The translations under genes were made by a program, and so were the position numbers. From SHLJ01 sp041618535 (lineage in GTDB: Bacteria; Bacteroidota; Bacteroidia; Flavobacteriales; Flavobacteriaceae), in NCBI GenBank assembly GCA_041618535.1, contig JBFKFP010000001.1, forward strand, positions 1 through 64,000: a DNA stretch of 64,000 nucleotides, in the 5' to 3' direction. The notes below the pieces were generated by a model. It saw only the letters and a list, made by a program, of their open reading frames with translations. It made no database searches and was not told the DNA's origin. The first letter of the stretch is position 1. Each line of letters opens with the position of its first letter. Below, one piece after another: positions 28,373-37,158 of the stretch.

Positions 28373-28399
28373 TGTTAACTGATTTTTGATTTTGTTAAC
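28373..28399. promoter_or_regulatory. Paired TGTTAAC motifs, 20 bases apart, upstream of the copper operon
   Basis: TGTTAAC occurs at 28373-28379 and 28393-28399. The GTTAAC cores are palindromic and their centres are exactly 20 bases apart, about two helical turns. The first falls where the -33 box of the operon should be. The second overlaps the stop codon of the exosortase-partner gene. This could be an operator for a metal-responsive regulator encoded elsewhere. Confidence 0.35.
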
Positions 28400-28832
28400 G
28401 CCCTAACCGCCTGATCCTATGGTAATAAAAAGCCGGAAGCAGGATGATCAAAATCAATGGCTGGATGAGAAACCTACGTGTAAAAAAGAACAGGTAATAG
28501 TCCTCCTGACGTGGGTTTATTACAAAAAAAAGAAATAAAGCCAGAAGGATGATATAGGCTACAAAATAGATGATTATGGAAAACCGGACAATGCTCTTGT
28601 CCAAGAAGACTAAAAATAGCACAGCGAGCGAAATCAGGGTATTCATGGCATATCTCAAGCTTGTAAAAAGAGTAAGCTTGAAGGTCTCCCTCCTGGGTGA
28701 ATCTATATAGAGGTAGTCATTTTTGAAAAACTGAAGGTATGGATCGTAAAATAGTTCATTCTCGAAGTAGCGAATGGCAGCTAATGCGACAATCGATAAA
28801 AGAATAAAACCATATCTGGGAAGCTTAGGCAT
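28395..28832 (-). CDS. Exosortase F system-associated membrane protein
   Basis: A 145-residue protein with four hydrophobic segments (FILLSIVALAAIRYF, AMNTLISLAVLFLVF, IIYFVAYIILLALFLFFV, IQPLILIILLPAFYY). It overlaps the XrtF gene by 8 bases, the known arrangement for the small partner of exosortase F in Flavobacteriaceae. The motif RYFENELFYDPYLQFFK early in the protein is typical. It probably supports processing or retention of XrtF substrates in the inner membrane; the mechanism is unknown. Confidence 0.87.
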   Translation of the reverse strand: MPKLPRYGFILLSIVALAAIRYFENELFYDPYLQFFKNDYLYIDSPRRETFKLTLFTSLRYAMNTLISLAVLFLVFLDKSIVRFSIIIYFVAYIILLALFLFFVINPRQEDYYLFFFTRRFLIQPLILIILLPAFYYHRIRRLGR

Positions 28833-29379
28833 TTTGAAGTCTTGAAATTGTAAATCGCCTTATCCAGAACATCCATAACAGGAAGACCATCCCGTATATA
28901 ATAAGGGGGAAGATCACCGTATGTAATACCTCTCTCCTCCAAGGATAATGATACAAACCAATGGTAAGGATCACTATACGGATCAGATTAACCGCATAGA
29001 TCAAGGTACTGCCTGCAAGAATATAAAGAGCAGTTTTTTTAGCCGTATCTTTAAATGCCACGATAAAAGAGATAAAAAGGATAATTATGCTTATCGAATT
29101 GCATCCCTCCACTACCCTCGCAACATATTTACCGTTAATAATCACCTTCACAGAAGGTTCAGCTTCATGTGGAATTACTGCCGCTTCATAACCAACTGTT
29201 TCCAGAAGACTCTGGCTTTGCCTTGCGGTCAGGTTAGTGAAAAAATCAGGATAATAGCTTCCACCTTCAGACCAATCGAGATAAATACTGTAGGTAAAGG
29301 TAAGGACAAGGTAAACAGATAGAAAGGTCAGGATAAAATAAACGACAGTCCGGTATGTTTTGAAAAGAGATTTTAACAA
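28825..29379 (-). CDS. xrtF: Exosortase family protein XrtF
   Basis: Polytopic membrane cysteine protease/transpeptidase of the exosortase family. The three catalytic residues are visible: Cys93 in VEGCNSISI, Arg134 in NLIRIVIL and His153 in LHTVIFPLI. At 184 residues it is a compact single-domain exosortase, as expected for XrtF. It is transcribed divergently from the GAF protein gene. No protein with a matching C-terminal sorting signal is obvious in this window. Confidence 0.92.
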   Translation of the reverse strand: MLKSLFKTYRTVVYFILTFLSVYLVLTFTYSIYLDWSEGGSYYPDFFTNLTARQSQSLLETVGYEAAVIPHEAEPSVKVIINGKYVARVVEGCNSISIIILFISFIVAFKDTAKKTALYILAGSTLIYAVNLIRIVILTIGLYHYPWRREVLHTVIFPLIIYGMVFLLWMFWIRRFTISRLQNA

Positions 29380-29434
29380 TTGACCTTTTTTAATTTATTC
29401 CAAAGTTGAATATGAAACTATCGTTATAAAGCAA

Positions 29435-29442
29435 TAATTTTG
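29435..29442 (+). promoter_or_regulatory. -7 element of the GAF protein gene
   Basis: TAATTTTG matches TANNTTTG exactly, 18 bases before the ATG at 29460. Confidence 0.45.
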
Positions 29443-29459
29443 CTTCAAAATTGACAAAG

Positions 29460-29915
29460 ATGACATTTGAAACCCTGAAACCAAAAGTAATTGAAATCCT
29501 GTCAAATGGCAATGAATCTGTAGAAAATCGATTATTTCAAACCTGTGAATTGCTCGAGAACTCTGTGGCCTATTATGACTGGGTAGGTTTCTATTTTCGG
29601 AATGGGGATAAGGAGGAACTGAAACTGGGGCCCTATGTGGGCGAGCCAACAGACCATACCATCATACCATTCGGGAAAGGAATCTGCGGTCAGGTGGCCC
29701 TGACCAACAAGAACTTCGTGGTCCCTGATGTCTCGGCCCAGGATAATTACATCGCCTGCAGCATATATGTCAAGGCAGAGATCGTGGTTCCCATATTTGT
29801 TGATGGAAAGAACATCGGGCAGATCGATATAGATTCAAAAACAGCCGATCCGTTCACTGAAGAGGACGAGCGTTTCCTCGAGTTTATTTGCACCCAGGTG
29901 AGCCAAATCTTATAG
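29460..29915 (+). CDS. GAF-domain protein, free-methionine-(R)-sulfoxide-reductase-like
   Basis: A 151-residue single GAF domain of the fRMsr (MsrC/YebR) type: YYDWVGFYF, LKLGPYVGEPTDH, FGKGICGQVA and DNYIACSIYVKAEIVVPIF align with that family. Two of its three conserved cysteines are present (Cys76 and Cys100, the latter at the catalytic position); the one expected in the GEPTDH region is missing. Reduction of free Met-(R)-oxide is therefore possible but regeneration may differ. ATG 29460 is preferred over the upstream TTG at 29451. Confidence 0.8.
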   Translation: MTFETLKPKVIEILSNGNESVENRLFQTCELLENSVAYYDWVGFYFRNGDKEELKLGPYVGEPTDHTIIPFGKGICGQVALTNKNFVVPDVSAQDNYIACSIYVKAEIVVPIFVDGKNIGQIDIDSKTADPFTEEDERFLEFICTQVSQIL

Positions 29916-29985
29916 TTGTTGATAACTCCCTGTTTTAGTGGAAAAATCCAGGGAGCAGTTTCTCGGAAAACGCCGGTGATATCCT

Positions 29986-29993
29986 TAATTTTG
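29986..29993 (+). promoter_or_regulatory. -7 element of purH
   Basis: TAATTTTG, an exact TANNTTTG, 21 bases before the purH ATG. Confidence 0.45.
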
Positions 29994-30014
29994 TGAGCCT
30001 ATTAGAACAACATC

Positions 30015-31547
30015 ATGAGCGATATCAAAAAGATCAGATCAGCCTTAATTTCAGTATTTAGTAAAGACGGTTTAGAGCCTATAGTCAGGAAGCTGGATTC
30101 CCTGGGTGTAACCCTGTACTCCACAGGCGGAACCCAACGATTTATCAAAGAGCTGGGCGTTGAGGTCACGCCGGTTGAGGAGATCACCTCCTATCCATCT
30201 ATCCTCGGAGGCAGGGTAAAAACCCTTCATCCAAAAGTCTTCGGCGGAATTTTGAACCGTCAGGAGAACACCCAGGATGTGGCTGAATTAGCCGAATATG
30301 AAATCCCGCAAATCGATGCTGTAATCGTAGACCTCTATCCGTTTGAGAAAACTGTTGCTGAAGGTGCCGGCCATCAGGATATCATAGAAAAGATCGATAT
30401 TGGGGGAATCTCCTTAATTAGGGCAGCAGCGAAAAATTATGCTGATGTTATCTGTGTCTCATCTGTGGATGATTATTCCGAATTTCTCAGTCTACTTGAA
30501 TCACAGGACGGAGAGGTTACCATGGCCGATCGCAGGCGTTTCGCCTCAAAGGCCTTCAATGTATCATCTCATTATGATACCGCTATTTTCAATTATTTTA
30601 ATTCCGAAGGTGAACTTCCGGCGTTTAAGATGAGTGAGACCGAACAAAGATTATTGCGCTATGGTGAAAATCCACATCAGAAGGGATTTTTCTTTGGAGA
30701 TTTTGATGCACTCTTCACCAAATTGCATGGTAAGGAATTAAGCTATAACAACTTACTTGACGTGGATGCGGCAGTGAACCTGATGAATGAATTCAAGTCT
30801 GAAGCTCCCACATTTGCCATTTTAAAGCACAATAACGCATGCGGATTGGCTCAGCGCGACAGTGTTCACCAGGCATACATCGATGCCCTGGCAGGGGATC
30901 CCGTTTCAGCCTTTGGCGGGATTTTGATAAGCAATGCAGAGATCGACCTGCCAACGGCTGAGGAGATTCATAAGTTGTTCTGTGAGGTGGTAATAGCGCC
31001 CTCCTTTACCGAGAAGGCACTTGAAGTCCTTAAAGGAAAAAAGAACAGGATTCTTCTTGTCCTGAATGATGTTGAACTTCCTGACACCATTTTCAGGAGC
31101 TGCCTGAATGGTATTCTGGTCCAGGACAGGGACACTAAAACCGACAGCAGAGATGCGCTTCAGTTGGTGACACATAAAAAACCAACCCCTGAAGAGGTAA
31201 ACGATCTTCTTTTTGCTTCGAAAATCTGTAAGCATACCAAGTCAAACACCATAGTCCTGGCGAAGAACAAACAGCTTTGCGCAAGTGGTACTGGCCAGAC
31301 CAGCCGTGTAGACGCTTTGAACCAGGCCGTGCACAAAGCCGGTTCATTTGGCTTTGACCTAAATGGAGCAGTTATGGCCAGCGATGCCTTTTTCCCTTTT
31401 CCGGATTGTGTGGAAATTGCTGATAAAGCAGGGATCACCGCTGTAATTCAACCAGGTGGTTCTATAAAAGATCAGCTTAGCATAGACTATTGCGACGCCA
31501 ACAAAATGGCTATGGTATTTACCGGAACGAGGCATTTTAAGCATTGA
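30015..31547 (+). CDS. purH: Bifunctional AICAR transformylase / IMP cyclohydrolase PurH
   Basis: Catalyses the last two steps of de novo IMP synthesis. The N-terminal MGS-like IMP cyclohydrolase domain (about 1-195) has SALISVFSKDGL, YSTGGTQRFIKELG and SYPSILGGRVKTLHPKVFGG. The AICAR formyltransferase domain follows with LRYGENPHQKG, KHNNACGLA and a C-terminal SDAFFPFPD. The 510-residue length is standard. It is a single gene with its own promoter element, 126 bases upstream of mreB. Confidence 0.97.
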   Translation: MSDIKKIRSALISVFSKDGLEPIVRKLDSLGVTLYSTGGTQRFIKELGVEVTPVEEITSYPSILGGRVKTLHPKVFGGILNRQENTQDVAELAEYEIPQIDAVIVDLYPFEKTVAEGAGHQDIIEKIDIGGISLIRAAAKNYADVICVSSVDDYSEFLSLLESQDGEVTMADRRRFASKAFNVSSHYDTAIFNYFNSEGELPAFKMSETEQRLLRYGENPHQKGFFFGDFDALFTKLHGKELSYNNLLDVDAAVNLMNEFKSEAPTFAILKHNNACGLAQRDSVHQAYIDALAGDPVSAFGGILISNAEIDLPTAEEIHKLFCEVVIAPSFTEKALEVLKGKKNRILLVLNDVELPDTIFRSCLNGILVQDRDTKTDSRDALQLVTHKKPTPEEVNDLLFASKICKHTKSNTIVLAKNKQLCASGTGQTSRVDALNQAVHKAGSFGFDLNGAVMASDAFFPFPDCVEIADKAGITAVIQPGGSIKDQLSIDYCDANKMAMVFTGTRHFKH

Positions 31548-31673
31548 TTTTTCAGGACATGTGATTCCATGGATATTCAAAAGTCCGTTTCATCTTTTGT
31601 TACGTATATTTTCTTACATTTACAACTATCCAAAATTAGTAGATAACAACCCTCAGATAATTGAATTCAGCCC

Positions 31674-32702
31674 ATGGGATTTTTTGATTTCTTGACAGAA
31701 GAAATTGCAATAGATTTAGGTACCGCCAATACATTGATTATTCATAATGATAAAGTAGTTGTTGATAGCCCTTCTATCGTTGCCAGAGACCGAATAACAG
31801 GAAAAATTATAGCAGTCGGGAAAGAAGCCAGCATGATGCAGGGCAAGACCCACGAAAATATTAAAACCATCCGTCCGTTGAAAGACGGGGTTATTGCAGA
31901 TTTTGATGCCAGTGAGCAGATGATCAGCATGTTTATTAAAAATATTCCTGCTCTAAAGAAAAAGCTTTTCGCACCGGCCCTGCGCATGGTGATCTGTATT
32001 CCCTCCGGAATTACCGAGGTGGAGATGCGAGCCGTAAAGGAGTCGGCAGAAAGGGTTAATGGCAAGGAGGTATACCTGATTCATGAACCCATGGCTGCAG
32101 CTATCGGTATAGGTGTTGATATCATGCAGCCCAAGGGAAATATGATCGTTGATATAGGAGGTGGAACAACTGAAATTGCTGTTATCGCTCTTGGCGGAAT
32201 TGTCTGTGATAAGTCGGTTAAGGTTGCCGGTGACGTGTTTACAAACGATATCATTTACTATATGCGCACTCAGCATAACCTTTATGTGGGTGACCGTACC
32301 GCGGAAAAGATCAAGATCCAGATCGGAGCTGCCACGGAAGACCTTGAGTTACCTCCGGATGAAATGAGCGTACAGGGGCGCGACTTGTTAACGGGGAAAC
32401 CAAAACAGGTACAGATCTCTTTTCGCGAGATTGCAAAAGCCCTTGATAAATCTATTCTCAGGGTAGAAGACTCTGTGATGGAGACCCTTTCACAAACCCC
32501 TCCTGAACTGGCAGCCGATATATACAATACAGGTATTTATCTTGCCGGGGGAGGCTCGATGTTAAGAGGGCTAGACAAGAGGCTGTCTCAAAAAACCGAT
32601 CTCCCTGTTTACATAGCTGAAGATCCGTTGAGAGCTGTGGTCAGGGGAACTGGAATCGTTCTGAAGAACTTGTCTAAATTCAAGAGCGTACTGATCAAAT
32701 AG
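31674..32702 (+). CDS. mreB: Rod-shape-determining actin homologue MreB
   Basis: Cytoskeletal ATPase that guides lateral cell-wall synthesis. The actin-type motifs are present: phosphate-1 IDLGTANTLI, the phosphate-2 motif IVDIGGGTTEIAVI and the adenosine motif YLAGGGSMLRGLDKRL. The 342-residue length is typical. It heads the plus-strand elongasome cluster mreB-mreC-mreD-PBP2-rodA with tight or overlapping junctions. Confidence 0.98.
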   Translation: MGFFDFLTEEIAIDLGTANTLIIHNDKVVVDSPSIVARDRITGKIIAVGKEASMMQGKTHENIKTIRPLKDGVIADFDASEQMISMFIKNIPALKKKLFAPALRMVICIPSGITEVEMRAVKESAERVNGKEVYLIHEPMAAAIGIGVDIMQPKGNMIVDIGGGTTEIAVIALGGIVCDKSVKVAGDVFTNDIIYYMRTQHNLYVGDRTAEKIKIQIGAATEDLELPPDEMSVQGRDLLTGKPKQVQISFREIAKALDKSILRVEDSVMETLSQTPPELAADIYNTGIYLAGGGSMLRGLDKRLSQKTDLPVYIAEDPLRAVVRGTGIVLKNLSKFKSVLIK

Positions 32703-32712
32703 AGCCTGAGGC

Positions 32713-33516
32713 ATGCAACAGATCATCAATTTCCTGTTAAGAAATAAGAATTTCTTAGTTTTTCTGCTGTTGTTTGTCATCTCCCTGGGTCTTACCATTC
32801 AATCGCATTCCTATCACAAGAGCAAGTTTATCAATTCGGCTAATTTTCTGTCGGGAGGTGTTTACGAGAGCTTTAGTTCCATGGACCGGTATTTCGATCT
32901 GAAAAAGGAAAATAACATCCTGCTCGAGGAAAATAACAGGCTCAAATCTATCATCTTGAACGATGAAGGAGGAAGGCAAATTGATTCGGCTCATGGCGGG
33001 AAATACAGCATGACCTCTGCCCTGGTAATTAAAAATAACTATTCTTCAATCAATAATTACCTTACCATAAACAAAGGGATCTCAGACAGTATAGGAATTG
33101 ATTACGGTGTCATTACCTCTAACGGGATTATAGGAATCATTGATAACGCCTCTCAAAATTACGCTAGGGTCTTATCCATATTGAATACCACCAGCAGGAT
33201 AAATGCTCAGTTGAAGAAATCAAACCACTTCGGGACACTAACCTGGGATGCTGATGACCCGAAGATAGTTCAGCTCATCGACATTCCAAAGCAAGCTCCT
33301 CTTCAAGAAGGAGATACCATAATTACAGGAGGACGTTCAGCCATTTTCCCGAAGGGCATCCCTATCGGGATCGTTCAGCGCTTCGAGTTGGACGAGACGC
33401 AGAATTATTACACTGTACATATCGAACTGTTTAATGATATGACTGATGTGGGGCATGTTCATGTTATCAATAACAAAGAACGGGAAGAGATACAAACACT
33501 CGATGACCTGCCATGA
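32713..33516 (+). CDS. mreC: Rod-shape-determining protein MreC
   Basis: Bitopic elongasome protein: one N-terminal membrane helix (FLVFLLLFVISLGLTIQ), a coiled-coil region (about 50-90, YFDLKKENNILLEENNRLKS) and periplasmic beta domains with GIIGIIDNASQNYARVLSIL and GDTIITGGRSAIFPKGIPIG. The 267-residue length is normal. It overlaps mreD by 4 bases. Confidence 0.95.
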   Translation: MQQIINFLLRNKNFLVFLLLFVISLGLTIQSHSYHKSKFINSANFLSGGVYESFSSMDRYFDLKKENNILLEENNRLKSIILNDEGGRQIDSAHGGKYSMTSALVIKNNYSSINNYLTINKGISDSIGIDYGVITSNGIIGIIDNASQNYARVLSILNTTSRINAQLKKSNHFGTLTWDADDPKIVQLIDIPKQAPLQEGDTIITGGRSAIFPKGIPIGIVQRFELDETQNYYTVHIELFNDMTDVGHVHVINNKEREEIQTLDDLP

Positions 33517-34016
33517 ACAATACCACCCAAAATATAATCCGCTTTATCTCGTTGGTGCTAATCCAGGTACTTATTCTGAATAACATCAATTTTCTCGGGT
33601 ATGTTAACCCTTATATTTACATACTTTTTATTCTATTATACCCCATACAAAACAACAGGCTGCTATTCATTTTCCTGAGTTTCCTCTTGGGTCTGTGTGT
33701 CGATATTTTTCTGGATTCAGGTGGGGTTCATGCAGCAGCTTGTGTAACCATTGCCTATCTCAGACCTGTTTTTCTCAAGTTCGCCTTCGGAATGACATAC
33801 GAACACCAGACGGTAAAGATCGGACATTCTGAGATCGGGCAGAGGATAACCTACATCAGTACACTCACATTACTTCATCATCTCCTGTTATTTACATTAG
33901 AGGTTTTTAACAGTGGAAAAATACTTCTGATTTTGAAAAAGACGTTATTCTCAAGTATCTTTACGGTTATCCTATGTGTTTTAATAACCATACTGTTTAG
34001 CCAAAAATCTAAATGA
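33513..34016 (+). CDS. mreD: Rod-shape-determining protein MreD
   Basis: Inner-membrane elongasome component of 167 residues with about five hydrophobic segments, including IIRFISLVLIQVLILNNINF and FIFLSFLLGLCVDIFLDSGG; the latter carries the GLxxDxxxxxxxG pattern typical of MreD. It overlaps both neighbours by 4 bases (mreC and the PBP2 gene), indicating translational coupling. Confidence 0.9.
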   Translation: MNNTTQNIIRFISLVLIQVLILNNINFLGYVNPYIYILFILLYPIQNNRLLFIFLSFLLGLCVDIFLDSGGVHAAACVTIAYLRPVFLKFAFGMTYEHQTVKIGHSEIGQRITYISTLTLLHHLLLFTLEVFNSGKILLILKKTLFSSIFTVILCVLITILFSQKSK

Positions 34017-35875
34017 GACGATTTCTACTGTTTTTTTCGGTATTGCTTGTGGGCTTTATTTTTATCGGGCGACTTTTTTACCTGCAAGTCTACAATACTG
34101 AAACCTACACCATAGACGAGGACAACGCTATCCGTAAGGTATTTCATTACCCTAAGCGAGGCTATGTCTATGACCGAAAGGGTAAATTGCTGGTGGCGAA
34201 CCAACCGTCTTATGATGTTATGGTTATTCCAAGGGAAGTTGAACAGTTGGATACTACCGAGTTCTGCTCCCTTCTTAAAATAGGTAAGGAAGATTTAAAA
34301 AAATCATATAATCGGGCTTACCGGTATTCACCGAGGTTCCAATCGGTTTTCCTGGCTCATTTATCCAAAGAGGATTACGCGGTGCTTTCGGAAAAAATGA
34401 GAAAATTCAAGGGCTTTTATATTCAGAAACGATCACTTCGTGATTACCAAACCTCTATTGGAGCCAACGTGCTGGGCTTTATTGCAGAAGTTACCCCGAA
34501 CCAGATCAAGAAAGATCCCTACTATAAGATGGGTGATCTAATAGGAAAGCAGGGGATCGAACTTTCCTATGAGAATGAATTAAGGGGAACCAAAGGGGTC
34601 AAGTATATTCAGAAAGATCGTTTTAACCGTGACATCGGTCCCTTTAAAGAAGGGTATCACGATATAACCCCTGTACCCGGAAAGGATATTTATGTCACCA
34701 TAGACGCTGAATTACAGGAATATGGCGAGCGATTAATGCAGAATAAAAGGGGAGGGATCGTAGCCATTGAGCCATCAACCGGGGAAATCCTGGCATTGGT
34801 GTCAGCTCCTACCTATAATCCTAACCTGCTGGTTGGCAGACAGCGATCACGGAATTACACAGAACTGTATAATGATACCATAAACAGACCTCTTATTGAT
34901 CGTGGTCTACTGAGAATGCATGAACCCGGATCTCCCTTTAAGACCCTGATAGCCCTAACCGCATTGGAAGAGGGTGTAATTGATGAGAATACGACAATAA
35001 CCTGCAGGGGTGGTTACGTCTACGGAAGAAACAACCGAAAAATGGGATGCCATTGCGGAAGTGGTGCGAGAAACCTGAATACGGGCATATCCAGGTCCTG
35101 CAATTCCTATTTCGCTAACGCCTTCAGAAAAACAATAGAAAAATATGATGACGCCCACGAGGCCATGGATATATGGAGTGATCATATCAAGAGCTTCGGT
35201 CTGGGAAATTTCCTGGGTTATGATCTTTCAATCGGCAAGAAGGGCAACATCCCTGACGGAGAATATTATGACAAGTGGTATCCTGATTTTAAGTGGGGTG
35301 CCACTACCATCATCTCCAATGCAATTGGCCAGGGAGAGGTTTTGGTAACACCTATTCAATTGGCTAACATGACGACGGCAATCGCTAATCGCGGGTATTA
35401 CTACACCCCGCATATTATAAAAAGCATTGAAGGTTCAACAATAGACGAAAAATACACCACAAAGCGTGAAACCACTATCGCAAGAGAACATTTTGATCCG
35501 GTTGTACAGGGCATGTTCGACGTTTATAACAAAGGAACTGCAAGCTTTCTGCGGGTTCCGGACATAGAAATATGCGGGAAGACTGGAACCGCCGAAAACT
35601 TCACAAAAATTGACGGTGTCAGGACACAGCTTACCGATCATTCTATTTTCGTCGCTTTTGCCCCAAAGGACAATCCCCAGATTGCCATGGCGGTTTTCGT
35701 CGAGAACGGATATTATGGTGCGAGATGGGCTGGCCGCATCGCCAGCCTGATGATCGAGAAATATATCAAAGGTGAAGTGAGCCTGAAGTATATGGAAAAA
35801 ATGGTTCTTGAAAAGAATCTTGAAGAAGAGTATATGAAACCATACAGCGGGCAACCGTTTAGCATAAACCAATAA
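34013..35875 (+). CDS. mrdA: Penicillin-binding protein 2 (elongasome transpeptidase)
   Basis: Class B PBP that crosslinks lateral-wall peptidoglycan with RodA. One N-terminal membrane anchor (FLLFFSVLLVGFIFIGRLFY) is followed by the dimerisation domain and the transpeptidase domain with the three active-site motifs: SxxK as SPFK (Ser307-Lys310), SxN as SCN (362-364) and KTG in CGKTGTAENF (about residue 520). The length of 620 residues is normal. It lies between mreD and rodA. Confidence 0.96.
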   Translation: MRRFLLFFSVLLVGFIFIGRLFYLQVYNTETYTIDEDNAIRKVFHYPKRGYVYDRKGKLLVANQPSYDVMVIPREVEQLDTTEFCSLLKIGKEDLKKSYNRAYRYSPRFQSVFLAHLSKEDYAVLSEKMRKFKGFYIQKRSLRDYQTSIGANVLGFIAEVTPNQIKKDPYYKMGDLIGKQGIELSYENELRGTKGVKYIQKDRFNRDIGPFKEGYHDITPVPGKDIYVTIDAELQEYGERLMQNKRGGIVAIEPSTGEILALVSAPTYNPNLLVGRQRSRNYTELYNDTINRPLIDRGLLRMHEPGSPFKTLIALTALEEGVIDENTTITCRGGYVYGRNNRKMGCHCGSGARNLNTGISRSCNSYFANAFRKTIEKYDDAHEAMDIWSDHIKSFGLGNFLGYDLSIGKKGNIPDGEYYDKWYPDFKWGATTIISNAIGQGEVLVTPIQLANMTTAIANRGYYYTPHIIKSIEGSTIDEKYTTKRETTIAREHFDPVVQGMFDVYNKGTASFLRVPDIEICGKTGTAENFTKIDGVRTQLTDHSIFVAFAPKDNPQIAMAVFVENGYYGARWAGRIASLMIEKYIKGEVSLKYMEKMVLEKNLEEEYMKPYSGQPFSINQ

Positions 35876-35877
35876 GG

Positions 35878-37158
35878 ATGAGCCCGGGAAGATCCAAATC
35901 GATGCGACTGGATTGGATCAGTATCCTTCTGTTCTCTCTGCTTGTTGGCTTTGGTTATCTGAACATACTCTCCGCATCATCCTCCGGAGAGATCACCAGT
36001 TATTTCGATTTTACGAAACCTTACGGAAAACAGCTGATCTTTATAATTTTCAGTCTCGTACTGGTCATTTTAATCCTAGCTCTTGAGGCTAAATTCTATG
36101 AGCGGTTTTCCAGCCTTATTTACCTGATTTCCATCGTTTCCCTGCTCGGCTTATTTATTTTCGGAAAGAACGTGAACGGTGCCACTTCATGGTATGCTTT
36201 TGGCGGAATGACCTTTCAGCCCGGTGAATTCGCCAAATTCGCCACGGCACTGGCTGTGGCTAAATATATTAGTGATCTTCAAACCAATATACTCGAAATA
36301 AAACACCAACTGAGGACCCTGTTGATAATTGTAATTCCTGCATCATTGATCTTATTACAGAACGATGCCGGAAGTACCATAGTTTATGGGGCTTTTTTCT
36401 TTGTCTTCTTTCGGGAAGGCATACCAAAATTATATCTGATGATCGCCCTTGCCCTGGCCATTGTCGGCATCTCAACCTTGAAATTCGGCCTGATTTACAC
36501 GGGCATTGGTTCTTCGCTTTTAATCTTTGGCATGTATTACCTTTTTGTAAAACGCAGGCGCAGGATTTTGCAGCCAATAAGCATGGTACTGTTCAGCCTG
36601 ATCGTGGCATTCGGGGTACAATTCTTCTATTCAAGTATTCTGCAACCGCATCAGCAGGACAGGATAAGCGTTTGGCTAAGGTTAGAAAAAGATCCGGAAA
36701 AGCTCGAAGCCATGAAGCGGGATATATCGTATAATCTGCACGAATCTGAAAAAGCCATCAGTAGTGGAGGGTTAACGGGCAAAGGTTTTATGGAGGGCAC
36801 CAGGACAATCGGGAACTTCGTCCCTGAACAGCACACCGATTACATATTCAGTACCGTAGGGGAAGAATGGGGATTCCTTGGCAGCGCCCTCGTGATAGTC
36901 ATTTTCGTTCTTCTGATCGTAAGACTTGTATTGCGGGCAGAGATTCAGAAATCGCAATTCAGCCGTGTCTATGGATATTCAGTAGCTTCTATCCTGTTCG
37001 TTCATTTTCTGATAAATATCGGGATGGTCATGGGGTTACTGCCAACTATTGGTATACCGCTTCCATTTTTCAGTTATGGTGGTTCTTCATTATGGGGGTT
37101 TACAATCCTGTTGTTCATATTTCTGAAGCTGGATGCGAACAGGCTGAATGAATGGTGA
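35878..37158 (+). CDS. rodA: Rod-shape-determining glycosyltransferase RodA
   Basis: SEDS-family peptidoglycan polymerase acting with PBP2. Ten or so hydrophobic segments; SEDS motifs include NGATSWYAFGGMTFQPGEFAK with the catalytic-loop QPGEF, EQHTDYIFSTVGEEWGFLG, and the C-terminal TIGIPLPFFSYGGSSLW. The 426-residue length is typical. It ends the elongasome cluster; its stop directly abuts the stop of the convergent aminotransferase gene with no spacer. Confidence 0.97.
   Translation: MSPGRSKSMRLDWISILLFSLLVGFGYLNILSASSSGEITSYFDFTKPYGKQLIFIIFSLVLVILILALEAKFYERFSSLIYLISIVSLLGLFIFGKNVNGATSWYAFGGMTFQPGEFAKFATALAVAKYISDLQTNILEIKHQLRTLLIIVIPASLILLQNDAGSTIVYGAFFFVFFREGIPKLYLMIALALAIVGISTLKFGLIYTGIGSSLLIFGMYYLFVKRRRRILQPISMVLFSLIVAFGVQFFYSSILQPHQQDRISVWLRLEKDPEKLEAMKRDISYNLHESEKAISSGGLTGKGFMEGTRTIGNFVPEQHTDYIFSTVGEEWGFLGSALVIVIFVLLIVRLVLRAEIQKSQFSRVYGYSVASILFVHFLINIGMVMGLLPTIGIPLPFFSYGGSSLWGFTILLFIFLKLDANRLNEW

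Noticed and set aside
29926..29955. Hairpin CTCCCTG / CAGGGAG upstream of purH as a purine riboswitch
   Set aside because: It lies upstream of the predicted purH -7 box, has no riboswitch core or T-run, and fits at most a weak terminator of the GAF gene.
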